A stretch of 32,703 bases of DNA. Source: Gemmatimonadaceae bacterium (GTDB lineage: Bacteria; Gemmatimonadota; Gemmatimonadetes; Gemmatimonadales; Gemmatimonadaceae). The DNA lies in assembly GCA_035606695.1 (NCBI GenBank), contig DATNEW010000038.1, forward strand, positions 1 to 32,703, read 5' to 3'. The translations under genes and the position numbers were made by a program. Under the pieces are notes generated by a model. That model was not told the DNA's origin, searched no databases, and was given only the letters and a program-made list of their open reading frames with translations. Below, one piece after another: positions 1 through 7,208 of this stretch (its first letter is position 1; each line of letters opens with the position of its first letter).

Positions 1-320
1 TTCTGGCCGCGATCGCGATCCCGAAGTTCGCGAACACGAAGTCGAAGGCGTACATCACCGCCATGAAGTCGGATCTGCGTAACCTCGTGACGGCCGAAGA
101 GGCGTTCTTCTCGGATTCGTCGAAGTACACGGCGACGATCAGCGCGCTCTAGTACCAGAGCTCGACCGGCGTGAACTCGCCGACGATCACGACGGGCGCT
201 GGGTACTGGTCGGCCACGACGTCGCACACGCAGTTGGCCGGCACGACGTGCGGTATCGGCATCAACACGTCGAACCCGACGGTTCCGACCGCCGCGGAAG
301 GCGAGCCGGCTTGTAAGTAA
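1..320 (+). pseudogene. Type IV pilin-like protein, 5' end missing, interrupted by an in-frame TAG
   Basis: The reading frame beginning at base 3 gives LAAIAIPKFANTKSKAY, which is the end of the conserved hydrophobic N-terminal helix of type IV pilins/pseudopilins. The globular part begins at AEEAFFSDSSKYTATISAL. The frame then meets TAG at 150-152 and resumes without shift (YQSSTGVNSPTITTGAGYW) to TAA at 318-320. The second part carries a cysteine pair (TTCGIGI and EGEPACK) typical of the C-terminal disulfide loop of these pilins. The methylation site lies before the window. A perfect terminator follows 26 bp after TAA, so TAA looks like the original stop. A nonsense mutation or a base error is the simplest reading; suppression of the amber codon cannot be excluded. 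Pilin family identity is fairly secure, functional status is not. Confidence 0.7.
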
Positions 321-346
321 GCGGGTTTAGAGAACTCGAACTACGG

Positions 347-377
347 ACGGGGGCGCTTCGGCGCCCCCGTTCTTTTT
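347..377 (+). terminator. Rho-independent terminator of the pilin gene
   Basis: A perfect 10-bp stem (ACGGGGGCGC at 347-356 with GCGCCCCCGT at 361-370) closes a TTCG tetraloop and is followed by TCTTTTT. It lies 26 bp after the pilin TAA. Confidence 0.9.
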
Positions 378-593
378 ACCACGGACGAACGTCGGACAAC
401 GGCGGACAGGCACGGAGACGGCGTTTGAAGTTCCGCGGTGTCATTCCGAGCGCGGCGAGGAATCTTCCGCCTCTGCAGAGTGACCGGCCCTCCGCGGCGG
501 ACGCAAGATCCCTCGCTCACGCTCGGGATGACTGGTGTCCCTGCAACGCCGTCTCTCTGCCGATCCGGGGCCGTCCGACGTTCGTCCGTGGTA
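377..593. repeat. Palindromic MITE-like intergenic element
   Basis: Bases 377-397 and 573-593 are a perfect 21-bp inverted repeat. Inside them the arms 440-466 and 505-532 are a second, imperfect inverted repeat, reading GTCATTCCGAGCG...AATCTT against AAGATCCCTCGC...GGGATGAC. The inner part is related to the repeat family in the pyrimidine operon (GTCATCC...GGATGAC). The element spans the gap between the pilin terminator and the hydrolase start. Open frames read through it but look like translated repeat, not protein. Confidence 0.75.
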
Positions 594-608
594 ATAGGTT
601 TCAGTCTC

Positions 609-1505
609 ATGATCCCTGCTCCACGCGACTCCGGCTTCACGTCAACGACCGACGTCCCTCTGTACTATGCCATCTACGGTCCGGCCAACTCCGCGCGCGT
701 CCTCGTTCTCCATGGTGGCCCCGGCGCCCACCACGACTATCTGCTGCCGCAACTGCTTCAGCTCGCCGATACGCGCGAGCTCGTTTTCTACGATCAGCGC
801 GGCGGCGGCAAGTCGAAGACGGACGATCGCGCGCCGATCACCTGGCGCACGCACGTCGCTGATCTCGACCGCGTCGTCGAGGAGCTCGCGCTCGAGCCGC
901 TCGACATCATCGGATACTCATGGGGCGGATTGCTCGCGATGCTCTACGCCATCGAAGCCGCGGCGGGACGTACGACGCATCGCCCCACGCGCCTCGTGCT
1001 GATCGATCCGGCGCCGGTGAATCGCGTGCTTCGCGACACGTTCGAGCGAGAATTCTCGCGACGCAACACCGACGCCGATGTCGCGCGGCTGCGCGCGGAG
1101 CTGGCGGCATCCGGCCTGCGCGAACGCGATCCCGACGCCTACCGTCAACGCGCCTTCGAGCTCAGCGTGGCCGGCTACTTCGCCGACCCCTCGGCCGCGC
1201 ACGGCCTCACGCCCTTTCGCGTGACCGGCCGCGTGCAGCAATCCGTCTGGGACAGCCTCGGCGACTTCGATCTGCTCGCGCCGGGGCAGCTGGATTCGGT
1301 GACGGTGCCGACGTTGATTCTGCATGGGCGGCAGGACCCCATTCCCGTGGAATCGTCCGAGGCCGCGGCACGCACGATGAAGGCGGCGGAACTGGTGCGG
1401 ATCGACGGAGCGGGCCACGTTCCTTACGTCGAGCGGCCGGACGCGCTTTTTCCGCCGATCCGTCATTTCCTCGATTCCACGCGAATTTCACCGGTTGCTG
1501 GATGA
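609..1505 (+). CDS. Alpha/beta hydrolase, proline iminopeptidase-like
   Basis: This 298-residue protein belongs to the alpha/beta hydrolase fold, closest in pattern to prolyl iminopeptidases (S33). Visible motifs are HGGPG at about 35-39 (oxyanion region), DQRGGGKS at 62-69, the nucleophile elbow GYSWGG with Ser104, the acid in HGRQDPIP (about Asp243) and GAGHVPYVERPD with catalytic His near 270. I start at the ATG at 609. The frame is open further upstream, but that part is the translated palindromic repeat, so the longer start is unlikely. Without a clear cap-domain match the substrate is open: an aminopeptidase or a general esterase/hydrolase are both possible. No signal peptide is visible, so it is probably cytoplasmic. 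It stands alone behind the repeat element. Confidence 0.85.
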   Translation: MIPAPRDSGFTSTTDVPLYYAIYGPANSARVLVLHGGPGAHHDYLLPQLLQLADTRELVFYDQRGGGKSKTDDRAPITWRTHVADLDRVVEELALEPLDIIGYSWGGLLAMLYAIEAAAGRTTHRPTRLVLIDPAPVNRVLRDTFEREFSRRNTDADVARLRAELAASGLRERDPDAYRQRAFELSVAGYFADPSAAHGLTPFRVTGRVQQSVWDSLGDFDLLAPGQLDSVTVPTLILHGRQDPIPVESSEAAARTMKAAELVRIDGAGHVPYVERPDALFPPIRHFLDSTRISPVAG

Positions 1506-1549
1506 GGCTGCGCTTGCCAGCCTCGCCCATCGTCCGCTAGCGATTGTCT

Positions 1550-2002
1550 ATGGCGTCACCCGACCGCGCACAACCGTACATCGCCACGATCGAGCACCAG
1601 GGGCACAAATACGCCGTCTCGGTGCGCATCGCGTTCGACGGAATCGAGTTCGTCGGACGTCTCTGGTTCGCTGAAGAAGAATGGGATGACGCCGGCTTGC
1701 CCGATCGCGCCGCCATCGCCGGCCGCTCGCGCGAGGAAGTTCTGGAGCGCGCGCGGCGCTTCACGCCGCAGGAGCTGGGACAGCGCCACCGTCGCGCACT
1801 GGCCGAGAAGCGTCGGTTCATCCAGCTGCGTCGAGTGACCGACGACGTGCTCGCGAAGATTCGCTACATGAATCAGATCGCGATCTCCATGCGCGACGGC
1901 TTGCTCGACGCCGACGGCGCGCGCCAGGAGCTGGATCTGACGGAGAAGCAGCTGCACGACTGTATTTCGCGCTTGCGGCACAGCGCTGGCGTCGAGGAGT
2001 AG
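1550..2002 (+). CDS. Unknown conserved-looking protein
   Basis: I do not recognise this 150-residue protein. It starts at ATG 1550 (an in-frame TTG lies two codons earlier). The N-terminal half (YIATIEHQGHKYAVSVRIAFDGIEFVGRLWFAEEEW) looks like a small beta-rich domain. The C-terminal half is charged and helical (EEVLERARRFTPQELGQRHRRALAEKRRF and a final helical stretch ending SRLRHSAGVEE). No cysteine-metal motif, signal peptide or membrane segment is seen. It lies 44 bp after the hydrolase and 41 bp before the PolX-like gene on the same strand, so co-transcription is likely. Codon use matches its neighbours, which supports a real gene. Function unknown. Confidence 0.65.
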   Translation: MASPDRAQPYIATIEHQGHKYAVSVRIAFDGIEFVGRLWFAEEEWDDAGLPDRAAIAGRSREEVLERARRFTPQELGQRHRRALAEKRRFIQLRRVTDDVLAKIRYMNQIAISMRDGLLDADGARQELDLTEKQLHDCISRLRHSAGVEE

Positions 2003-2043
2003 CGCGAACTGTTCTCGCGCGACTCTCGCCAGTCTCTTCGAAC

Positions 2044-3774
2044 ATGGATTCTCGTACCGCCGCGCACGTCCTCTCGCAAATCGCCGCGTATCTCGAGTTG
2101 AAGGGCGAGAACACCTTCAAGTGCCGCGCCTACGTCGGCGCCGCGAAGGGACTCCTCACGCTCGGCGCCGATGATCTCGCGCCGCTGTATGAAAGCGGCG
2201 AGCTTGCCGGCGTGCGCGGTCTCGGGCCGGCGACGCTTGCCGTCGTGCGCGATTTAGTCGAGACGGGCGAGTCGCGCTACCTCGAGCAATTGCGCGAGTC
2301 CATGCCCGAGGGATTGCTCGAGATGCTCGACGTCCCGGGCATGACGCCGGCGAAGATTCACCGTGTGTACGAGGAGCTGCAGATTCAGACGGTCGAAGAG
2401 CTCGAGGCCGCGGCAACCGACGGTCGCCTGGCGAAGCTCACCAAGTTTGGACCCAAGACGGCGGCGAAAATTCTCAAGGGCATCGCCACCGCGCGCGAGC
2501 GTGGGACGCTGCGGCTGTATCATCACGCGGTCGTCGAGGCGCGCCAGCTTCTCGACGCGGTCCGCGGCCACCCCGACGTGACGCGCGCCGAGCTGGCGGG
2601 CGCGATTCGCCGCAAGGTCGAGGTGGCGTCGAGCGCGGACATCGTCGCGGCATGCGCGCGCGATCCCGCCGCGGTCGCGCAGTCGTTCGCACGACTCTCC
2701 GGCGTGCGCGAGTCGAACGGCGACGGGGCTCGCGTGTCGGTGCATTTCGTCGATGGAGCGCGGCTGGAATTGCATTGCGTGACGCCCGAGCATTTCGGTG
2801 TGGCACTGTGGCGCGCGACGGGAAATGCCGAGCATGTGGCCGAGGTGACGTCGGCCCTCGACGCGCGCGGCATCACGATCGACGGCGAGCGTTTGGTCGA
2901 CGCGCACGGCCGCGAGATGACGATCGCGGACGAAACCGCCGTGTACCGCGCGGCCGGGCTGGGGTACATCGAGCCCGAGCTGCGCGAGGGAACCGGCGAG
3001 GTCGCCGCCGCGAAGAACGGTACGTTGCCGACTCTGCTCGACGACGGCGACATTCGCGGTGTGCTGCACTGCCACTCGTACTACTCGGACGGCAAGGCGT
3101 CGATCGCGGAGATGGCGCGCGCGGCGAAGGATCGCGGATGGAGCTACCTCGGCATTACAGATCACTCACAAGCGGCCTTCTACGCGGGCGGTCTGTCGCG
3201 CGAAAAGGTTCGGCAGCAGCACGGCGAGATCGACGAGGTGAACGCGACGCTCGACGGGTTCCGGGTGCTCAAGGGGATCGAAGCCGACATTCTCGCCGAC
3301 GGCCAGCTCGACTACGGCGACGAGCTGCTCGACGAGTTTGATTTCGTGGTGGGCTCGATCCATTCGCGGTTCTCGATGGAACAGCGTGCGATGACCGACC
3401 GCGTATTGCGCGCCCTCGACGATCCTCGATTGACGATTCTGGCGCATCCGACGGGACGCCTGCTGCTGCACCGCGAGCCGTATGGCCTCGACGTCAACGC
3501 GGTGCTCGAGAAGGCGCGCGAGGTGGGAATCGCGGTCGAGCTCAACGCCGATCCGCATCGGCTCGACCTGGACTGGCGGCATCTGCGCCGCGCGAAGGAG
3601 CTTGGCGTGCCGGTGGAAATCGGGCCGGACGCCCATTCGACGAAAGGGCTCGACTACATGCACCTGGGCGTCGGCATCGCGCGCAAAGGGTGGCTCGAGC
3701 CGGGCGACGTGTTGAACACCCGGGACGCGAACGCCATCGTCGCCTTTGCGCGTGCGCGCCGAAACACTAAATAA
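2044..3774 (+). CDS. polX: PolX-family protein with helix-hairpin-helix motifs, degenerate polymerase core and intact PHP domain
   Basis: The 576 residues match the length and order of bacterial PolX: N-terminal helical 8-kDa-like domain, two HhH motifs (VRGLGPATLAVV at 57-68, TKFGPKTAAKIL at 133-144), nucleotidyltransferase core, and C-terminal PHP domain. The PHP metal site looks complete: LHCHSYYSDG (His342, His344), ITDHS (His374), GIEAD (Glu413), GSIHS (His440), LAHPTG (His468), IGPDAH (Asp529, His531). That predicts 3'-5' exonuclease or phosphoesterase activity. The polymerase site is altered. The usual GS-x-RR is GAIRR (186-190), the usual D-x-D is S197-A-D199, and the third catalytic Asp is Glu242. 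The protein may have lost polymerisation while keeping the nuclease. It lies 9 bp before endonuclease III, fitting a base-excision-repair role. Confidence 0.88.
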   Translation: MDSRTAAHVLSQIAAYLELKGENTFKCRAYVGAAKGLLTLGADDLAPLYESGELAGVRGLGPATLAVVRDLVETGESRYLEQLRESMPEGLLEMLDVPGMTPAKIHRVYEELQIQTVEELEAAATDGRLAKLTKFGPKTAAKILKGIATARERGTLRLYHHAVVEARQLLDAVRGHPDVTRAELAGAIRRKVEVASSADIVAACARDPAAVAQSFARLSGVRESNGDGARVSVHFVDGARLELHCVTPEHFGVALWRATGNAEHVAEVTSALDARGITIDGERLVDAHGREMTIADETAVYRAAGLGYIEPELREGTGEVAAAKNGTLPTLLDDGDIRGVLHCHSYYSDGKASIAEMARAAKDRGWSYLGITDHSQAAFYAGGLSREKVRQQHGEIDEVNATLDGFRVLKGIEADILADGQLDYGDELLDEFDFVVGSIHSRFSMEQRAMTDRVLRALDDPRLTILAHPTGRLLLHREPYGLDVNAVLEKAREVGIAVELNADPHRLDLDWRHLRRAKELGVPVEIGPDAHSTKGLDYMHLGVGIARKGWLEPGDVLNTRDANAIVAFARARRNTK

Positions 3775-3783
3775 AAAATACTA

Positions 3784-4446
3784 ATGGCCACCCCGAAGCG
3801 GCCGCGCGCCAGAAAGCCGACGCCCGACTACGCGCGCGAGATCTACGATCGGCTCGCGCTGCACTATCCGGACGCGCGATGCGCGCTCGAGTACTCGACG
3901 CCGTTTCAGCTGCTCGTCGCGACGATTCTGAGCGCCCAATGCACCGACAAGCGGGTGAACATGGTCACGCCCGCGTTGTTCAAGAAGTATAAAACGCCGG
4001 CGGCGCTCGCGGCGGCGAATCCCGAGGAGCTCGAGGCGCTCATCAAATCCACGGGCTTCTTTCGCAACAAGACCAAGAGCCTGCTCGGCATGTCGCACGC
4101 GGTGGCCGAGCGGCACGGCGGCGCGGTGCCGCGGGAGATGGACGCGCTGGTGAAGCTCCCGGGCGTCGGACGAAAGACGGCGAACGTCGTGCTGGGAAAC
4201 GCCTACGACATCAACGAAGGCGTCGTCGTCGATACGCACGTTGGACGCGTGAGCGCGCGGCTCGGACTCACGAAGCAAACGGATCCCGTGAAGGTCGAGC
4301 AGGATTTGGCGAAGCTCTTTCCGCGCGACCGCTGGACGATGCTCGCGCACCTGCTCATCGAGCATGGGCGCCAAATCTGCGAAGCGCGCCGTCCCAAGTG
4401 CGAGATTTGTTTCCTCAATGACCTTTGCCCGTCTTCCCGGGTATAG
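3784..4446 (+). CDS. nth: Endonuclease III, DNA glycosylase/AP lyase
   Basis: This 220-residue protein has the usual length of endonuclease III. It removes oxidised pyrimidines and cleaves the abasic site. The HhH-GPD core is clear: LPGVGRKTANVVLG carries the catalytic Lys131, and VDTHVGRV the catalytic Asp150. The C-terminal iron-sulfur loop has exact spacing C-x6-C-x2-C-x5-C (Cys199, 206, 209, 215). The ATG at 3784 follows the PolX-like stop by 9 bp, so the two repair genes are probably one transcript. Residues 1-13 are a basic extension (KRPRARKPTP). Identification is firm. Confidence 0.95.
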   Translation: MATPKRPRARKPTPDYAREIYDRLALHYPDARCALEYSTPFQLLVATILSAQCTDKRVNMVTPALFKKYKTPAALAAANPEELEALIKSTGFFRNKTKSLLGMSHAVAERHGGAVPREMDALVKLPGVGRKTANVVLGNAYDINEGVVVDTHVGRVSARLGLTKQTDPVKVEQDLAKLFPRDRWTMLAHLLIEHGRQICEARRPKCEICFLNDLCPSSRV

Positions 4447-4484
4447 CGTTTCCCACCTCCGAACGAACGAAGGATTGCTCATAC

Positions 4485-4976
4485 ATGCAATTGAAAGTCG
4501 TCGCACTGCTTGTGACCGCGATCACCGTCGCGGCCTGCGCCAAGTCTGCTCCGGAGACCGAGCCCGCGCCGGACATCGTCGTGCAGCCCGCGACGAACGT
4601 CCGGGTTGCGCCGGGCGACGAGCCGGTCGCGCCTGGAGATTGTGTCGAGGCGGTGCGTCGCGCGGTCGCGAAGCCGGATCTCGCCGTCGATCGAATTCCG
4701 GCGCCGGTTCTCGCGAAGCCGGCGGCGCTGCAGCGTCCGCCGCGCACGGCGCTGCGTAAGGACGGCAGCGCGGACGTGAAGGTCGACGTCCTCATCGATA
4801 CGCTCGGCAAAGCCGACATGTCGACGTTCAAGGTCGTGACGACCTCGAGCAAATGGCTCGCCGACAACGTCAAGGGCGTGATCGGCAAATGGAAGTTCGA
4901 GCCCGCCCAGCTCGCGGGCTGCAAGGTCCCGCGCGTGTACCATTTCATGGCGTCGGCGCCGGCACGGAAGAAGTAG
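4485..4976 (+). CDS. Lipoprotein with TonB C-terminal-like domain
   Basis: This 163-residue protein starts at the ATG at 4485, which gives a clean lipoprotein signal (MQLKVVALLVTAITVAACAKS, lipidated Cys18). The frame is open 20 codons further up, but that part overlaps the end of nth. A GAAGGA ribosome site lies before the chosen start. Residues 20-60 are a Pro/Ala/Glu-rich linker. Residues about 95-158 (DGSADVKVDVLIDTLGKADM...VKGVIGKWKFEPAQLAGCKVP) follow the TonB-C pattern: beta strands, then a helix, then W-K-F-x-P-A. There is no transmembrane anchor of the TonB kind, so it is probably a membrane-bound lipoprotein that uses the fold for binding rather than energy transfer. Two further cysteines (CVEAV, GCKVP) could form a disulfide. 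Confidence 0.75.
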   Translation: MQLKVVALLVTAITVAACAKSAPETEPAPDIVVQPATNVRVAPGDEPVAPGDCVEAVRRAVAKPDLAVDRIPAPVLAKPAALQRPPRTALRKDGSADVKVDVLIDTLGKADMSTFKVVTTSSKWLADNVKGVIGKWKFEPAQLAGCKVPRVYHFMASAPARKK

Positions 4977-5008
4977 CGGGCGCCACCACGCCCGCATAGC
5001 TTTCGCGC

Positions 5009-5470
5009 ATGTCAAAGACCGCCACCTTCGAAACGAACAAGGGCCAGATCGTCGCCGACCTGTACGACAAGGAAGCACCAAAGACGGTCGAGAATTTCGA
5101 GAAGCTCGCCAACGAGGGCTTCTACGACGGCGTGAAGTTCCACCGCGTGATTCCAGACTTCGTCGTCCAGGGCGGTGACCCGCTGTCGCGCGACCTGCCT
5201 CCCGGCGATCCGCGCATCGGTACCGGCGGCCCCGGCTGGAAGATCAAGTGCGAGACCGCCGGCAATCCGCACAAGCACGAAGTCGGTTCTCTCTCGATGG
5301 CCCATGCCGGCAAGGATACCGGCGGCAGCCAGTTCTTCATGGTGTTGAGCGAGGCCAACACGCGCCATCTGAACGGCGTGCACACCGTGTTCGGCAAGAT
5401 CACGAAGGGCCTCGACGTCATGAAGCAGATCACGAAGAATGACGTCATGAACTCCGTCCGCGTTTCCTGA
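5009..5470 (+). CDS. Cyclophilin-type peptidyl-prolyl cis-trans isomerase
   Basis: This 153-residue single-domain cyclophilin accelerates proline isomerisation. It shows [14 protein letters not shown] at 44-57 with catalytic Arg46, then [16 protein letters not shown] and [14 protein letters not shown]. The tryptophan that binds cyclosporin in the human enzyme is His in TRHLNGVH, as in many bacterial forms. No signal peptide is visible, so it is cytoplasmic. The stop at 5468-5470 is 2 bp before the next small gene, indicating coupling. Confidence 0.93.
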   Translation: MSKTATFETNKGQIVADLYDKEAPKTVENFEKLANEGFYDGVKFHRVIPDFVVQGGDPLSRDLPPGDPRIGTGGPGWKIKCETAGNPHKHEVGSLSMAHAGKDTGGSQFFMVLSEANTRHLNGVHTVFGKITKGLDVMKQITKNDVMNSVRVS

Positions 5471-5472
5471 CA

Positions 5473-5643
5473 ATGGCTCACGAACACGACACTCACGTGC
5501 ACGCGCACGGCTCCGACCGGAAAGCGGCATTCCTCGGTCTCATCATCGGCGTCATCGTCCTCTTCGCGATCGTTCGCACGATCATCGCCCTGACGAACGC
5601 CAGATACTCGCACGAGCGCCCGGCCGCCGAAGCCACCAAGTAG
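5473..5643 (+). CDS. Small single-span membrane protein
   Basis: A 56-codon frame starts 2 bp after the cyclophilin stop. Residues 1-17 are His/Asp-rich (MAHEHDTHVHAHGSDRK), 18-40 form one hydrophobic span (AAFLGLIIGVIVLFAIVRTI), and the end is short and polar. I do not know the family. The tight spacing, the clear membrane span and a stop just before the next promoter region support a real gene. The His-rich front could bind metal; that is speculation. Confidence 0.6.
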   Translation: MAHEHDTHVHAHGSDRKAAFLGLIIGVIVLFAIVRTIIALTNARYSHERPAAEATK

Positions 5644-5698
5644 GCCGTTCCAGCACCTTCTCCCTTGCCGGGGGCGAGTACGGCGCGCAAGATAGCGC

Positions 5699-7159
5699 AT
5701 GAAATACTCGGCCCTCCGTAACTACGTCGGCGGCGACTTCGTGACGCCCGCCGCCGACCGCCCGTTCCTCGACGTCTACAATCCCGCCAGCGGCGCCGTG
5801 ATCTCGCGCGTGCCGATGTCCGCCGCGGCCGACGTCGATGCCGCGGTGAAAGCCGCGCAGGCCGCATTGCCCGCCTGGTCCGCGACGCCGATCAAGGAAC
5901 GCGTTCAGGTTTTTTATCGATACAAGACGCTTCTCGAGCAGCACATCGACGAGCTCGCGGCGCTCGTCACCGAAGAGAACGGCAAGATCGAAAGCGAAGC
6001 GCGCGCCGAGATACTGAAGTCGGCGGAGCTGACGGAGTTCGCGTGTTCGCTGCCGCAGATCATCACCGGCGAGGTGCTCGAGGTGAGCCGCGGCGTCGAG
6101 TGTCGCGTCGAGCGATATCCCGTCGGTGTCGTCGCGTCGATCACGCCATTCAACTTTCCGAATATGGTCCCCAACTGGTCGATCCCGAACGCGGTCGCCT
6201 TGGGCAATTGCATGATTCTCAAGCCGTCCGAGCTCGTGCCGATCAGCGCGGGACGGATCGCCGAGTTGCTGAAGGAGGCGGGGTTGCCCGCGGGCGTGCT
6301 GCAGGTGGTGCATGGCGGCCAGGACGCGGTCGAAGCGATTTGCGATCATCCGGGCATCGCGGCGGTGTCCTTCGTAGGCTCCACGCGCGTCGCAAAGATC
6401 GTCTACAAGCGCGCCACCGCGAACCTCAAGCGCTGTCTCGCGCTTGGCGGCGCGAAGAATCATCTCATCGTGATGCCCGATGCGGATCGCGAGATGGCGG
6501 CGACGAACATCGTCGCGTCGATGTCGGGCTGCGCGGGCCAACGCTGCATGGCGGCGTCGGTGATGGTCGGCGTGTCGAAGGTGGATCACATCATTGAGCG
6601 CATGGTTGAAGTCGCGAGCGCGATGGTGCCGGGCAAGGACATCGGACCGGTGATCACCGCGGCGGCGCGCGAGCGGATTTCGCGCTACATCGACGAAGCG
6701 GAAGCGGCGGGCGCGAAGGTGCTCGTCGACGGACGCAAGACGGTGGTGCCGGGACGCGAAAGCGGCTTCTATCTCGGTCCGACGATCATCGACTACGTGA
6801 CGCCGGACATGCGCATCGCGCAGGAAGAAGTCTTCGGGCCGGTGTTGGTGATCGTGCGCGCGCGTGACGTGGACGAGGCGCTGCACGTCGAGAACGCATC
6901 GCCGTACGGGAACGCGGCGTCGGTGTTCACCGAGAGCGGCGGTGTCGCGCGGTACGTGATGGAGCACGCGAGCGCGGGCATGGTCGGCGTGAACGTCGGC
7001 GTGCCGGTGCCGCGCGAGCCGTTTTCGTTCGGCGGTTGGAACGAGTCGAAGTTCGGGGTTGGGGATATTACCGGCCGCGGCTCGATCGAGTTCTGGACGC
7101 AGGCGAAGAAGATGACGACGAAGTGGAACAAAGAGGCGGGAGTGAACTGGATGTCGTAA
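5699..7159 (+). CDS. mmsA: Methylmalonate/malonate-semialdehyde dehydrogenase (CoA-acylating)
   Basis: This 486-residue aldehyde dehydrogenase has the usual length of MmsA/IolA. It oxidises malonate semialdehyde to acetyl-CoA, or methylmalonate semialdehyde to propionyl-CoA, using NAD and CoA with loss of CO2. Evidence: TPFNFPNMVPNWSIPNA (147-163), NAD-binding SFVGSTR, GGAKNHLIVMPDAD in place of the usual ELGGK glutamate motif (a hallmark of this subgroup), and catalytic Cys283 in GQRCMA. It opens the pyrimidine-catabolism cluster and would handle its last step. A 10-bp inverted repeat lies between its stop and preA. The name fits the family and the neighbours. Confidence 0.92.
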   Translation: MKYSALRNYVGGDFVTPAADRPFLDVYNPASGAVISRVPMSAAADVDAAVKAAQAALPAWSATPIKERVQVFYRYKTLLEQHIDELAALVTEENGKIESEARAEILKSAELTEFACSLPQIITGEVLEVSRGVECRVERYPVGVVASITPFNFPNMVPNWSIPNAVALGNCMILKPSELVPISAGRIAELLKEAGLPAGVLQVVHGGQDAVEAICDHPGIAAVSFVGSTRVAKIVYKRATANLKRCLALGGAKNHLIVMPDADREMAATNIVASMSGCAGQRCMAASVMVGVSKVDHIIERMVEVASAMVPGKDIGPVITAAARERISRYIDEAEAAGAKVLVDGRKTVVPGRESGFYLGPTIIDYVTPDMRIAQEEVFGPVLVIVRARDVDEALHVENASPYGNAASVFTESGGVARYVMEHASAGMVGVNVGVPVPREPFSFGGWNESKFGVGDITGRGSIEFWTQAKKMTTKWNKEAGVNWMS

Positions 7160-7163
7160 ACCT

Positions 7164-7196
7164 GCTGTCATCCCGAGCGAAGCGAAGGATGACAGC
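7164..7196. repeat. Short palindromic repeat, family 1, between mmsA and preA
   Basis: GCTGTCATCC (7164-7173) and GGATGACAGC (7187-7196) form a perfect 10-bp inverted repeat around CGAGCGAAGCGAA. It is the smallest member of the GTCATCC...GGATGAC family seen across this operon. It sits 4 bp after the mmsA stop and 12 bp before the preA start, so any hairpin would be in the leader of preA. Confidence 0.75.
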
Positions 7197-7208
7197 TCCG
7201 GAGGCACC

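Noticed and set aside
438-608. Longer N-terminus for the alpha/beta hydrolase
   Set aside because: The extra 57 codons lie in the palindromic element and have no hydrolase similarity; ATG 609 begins the natural domain.
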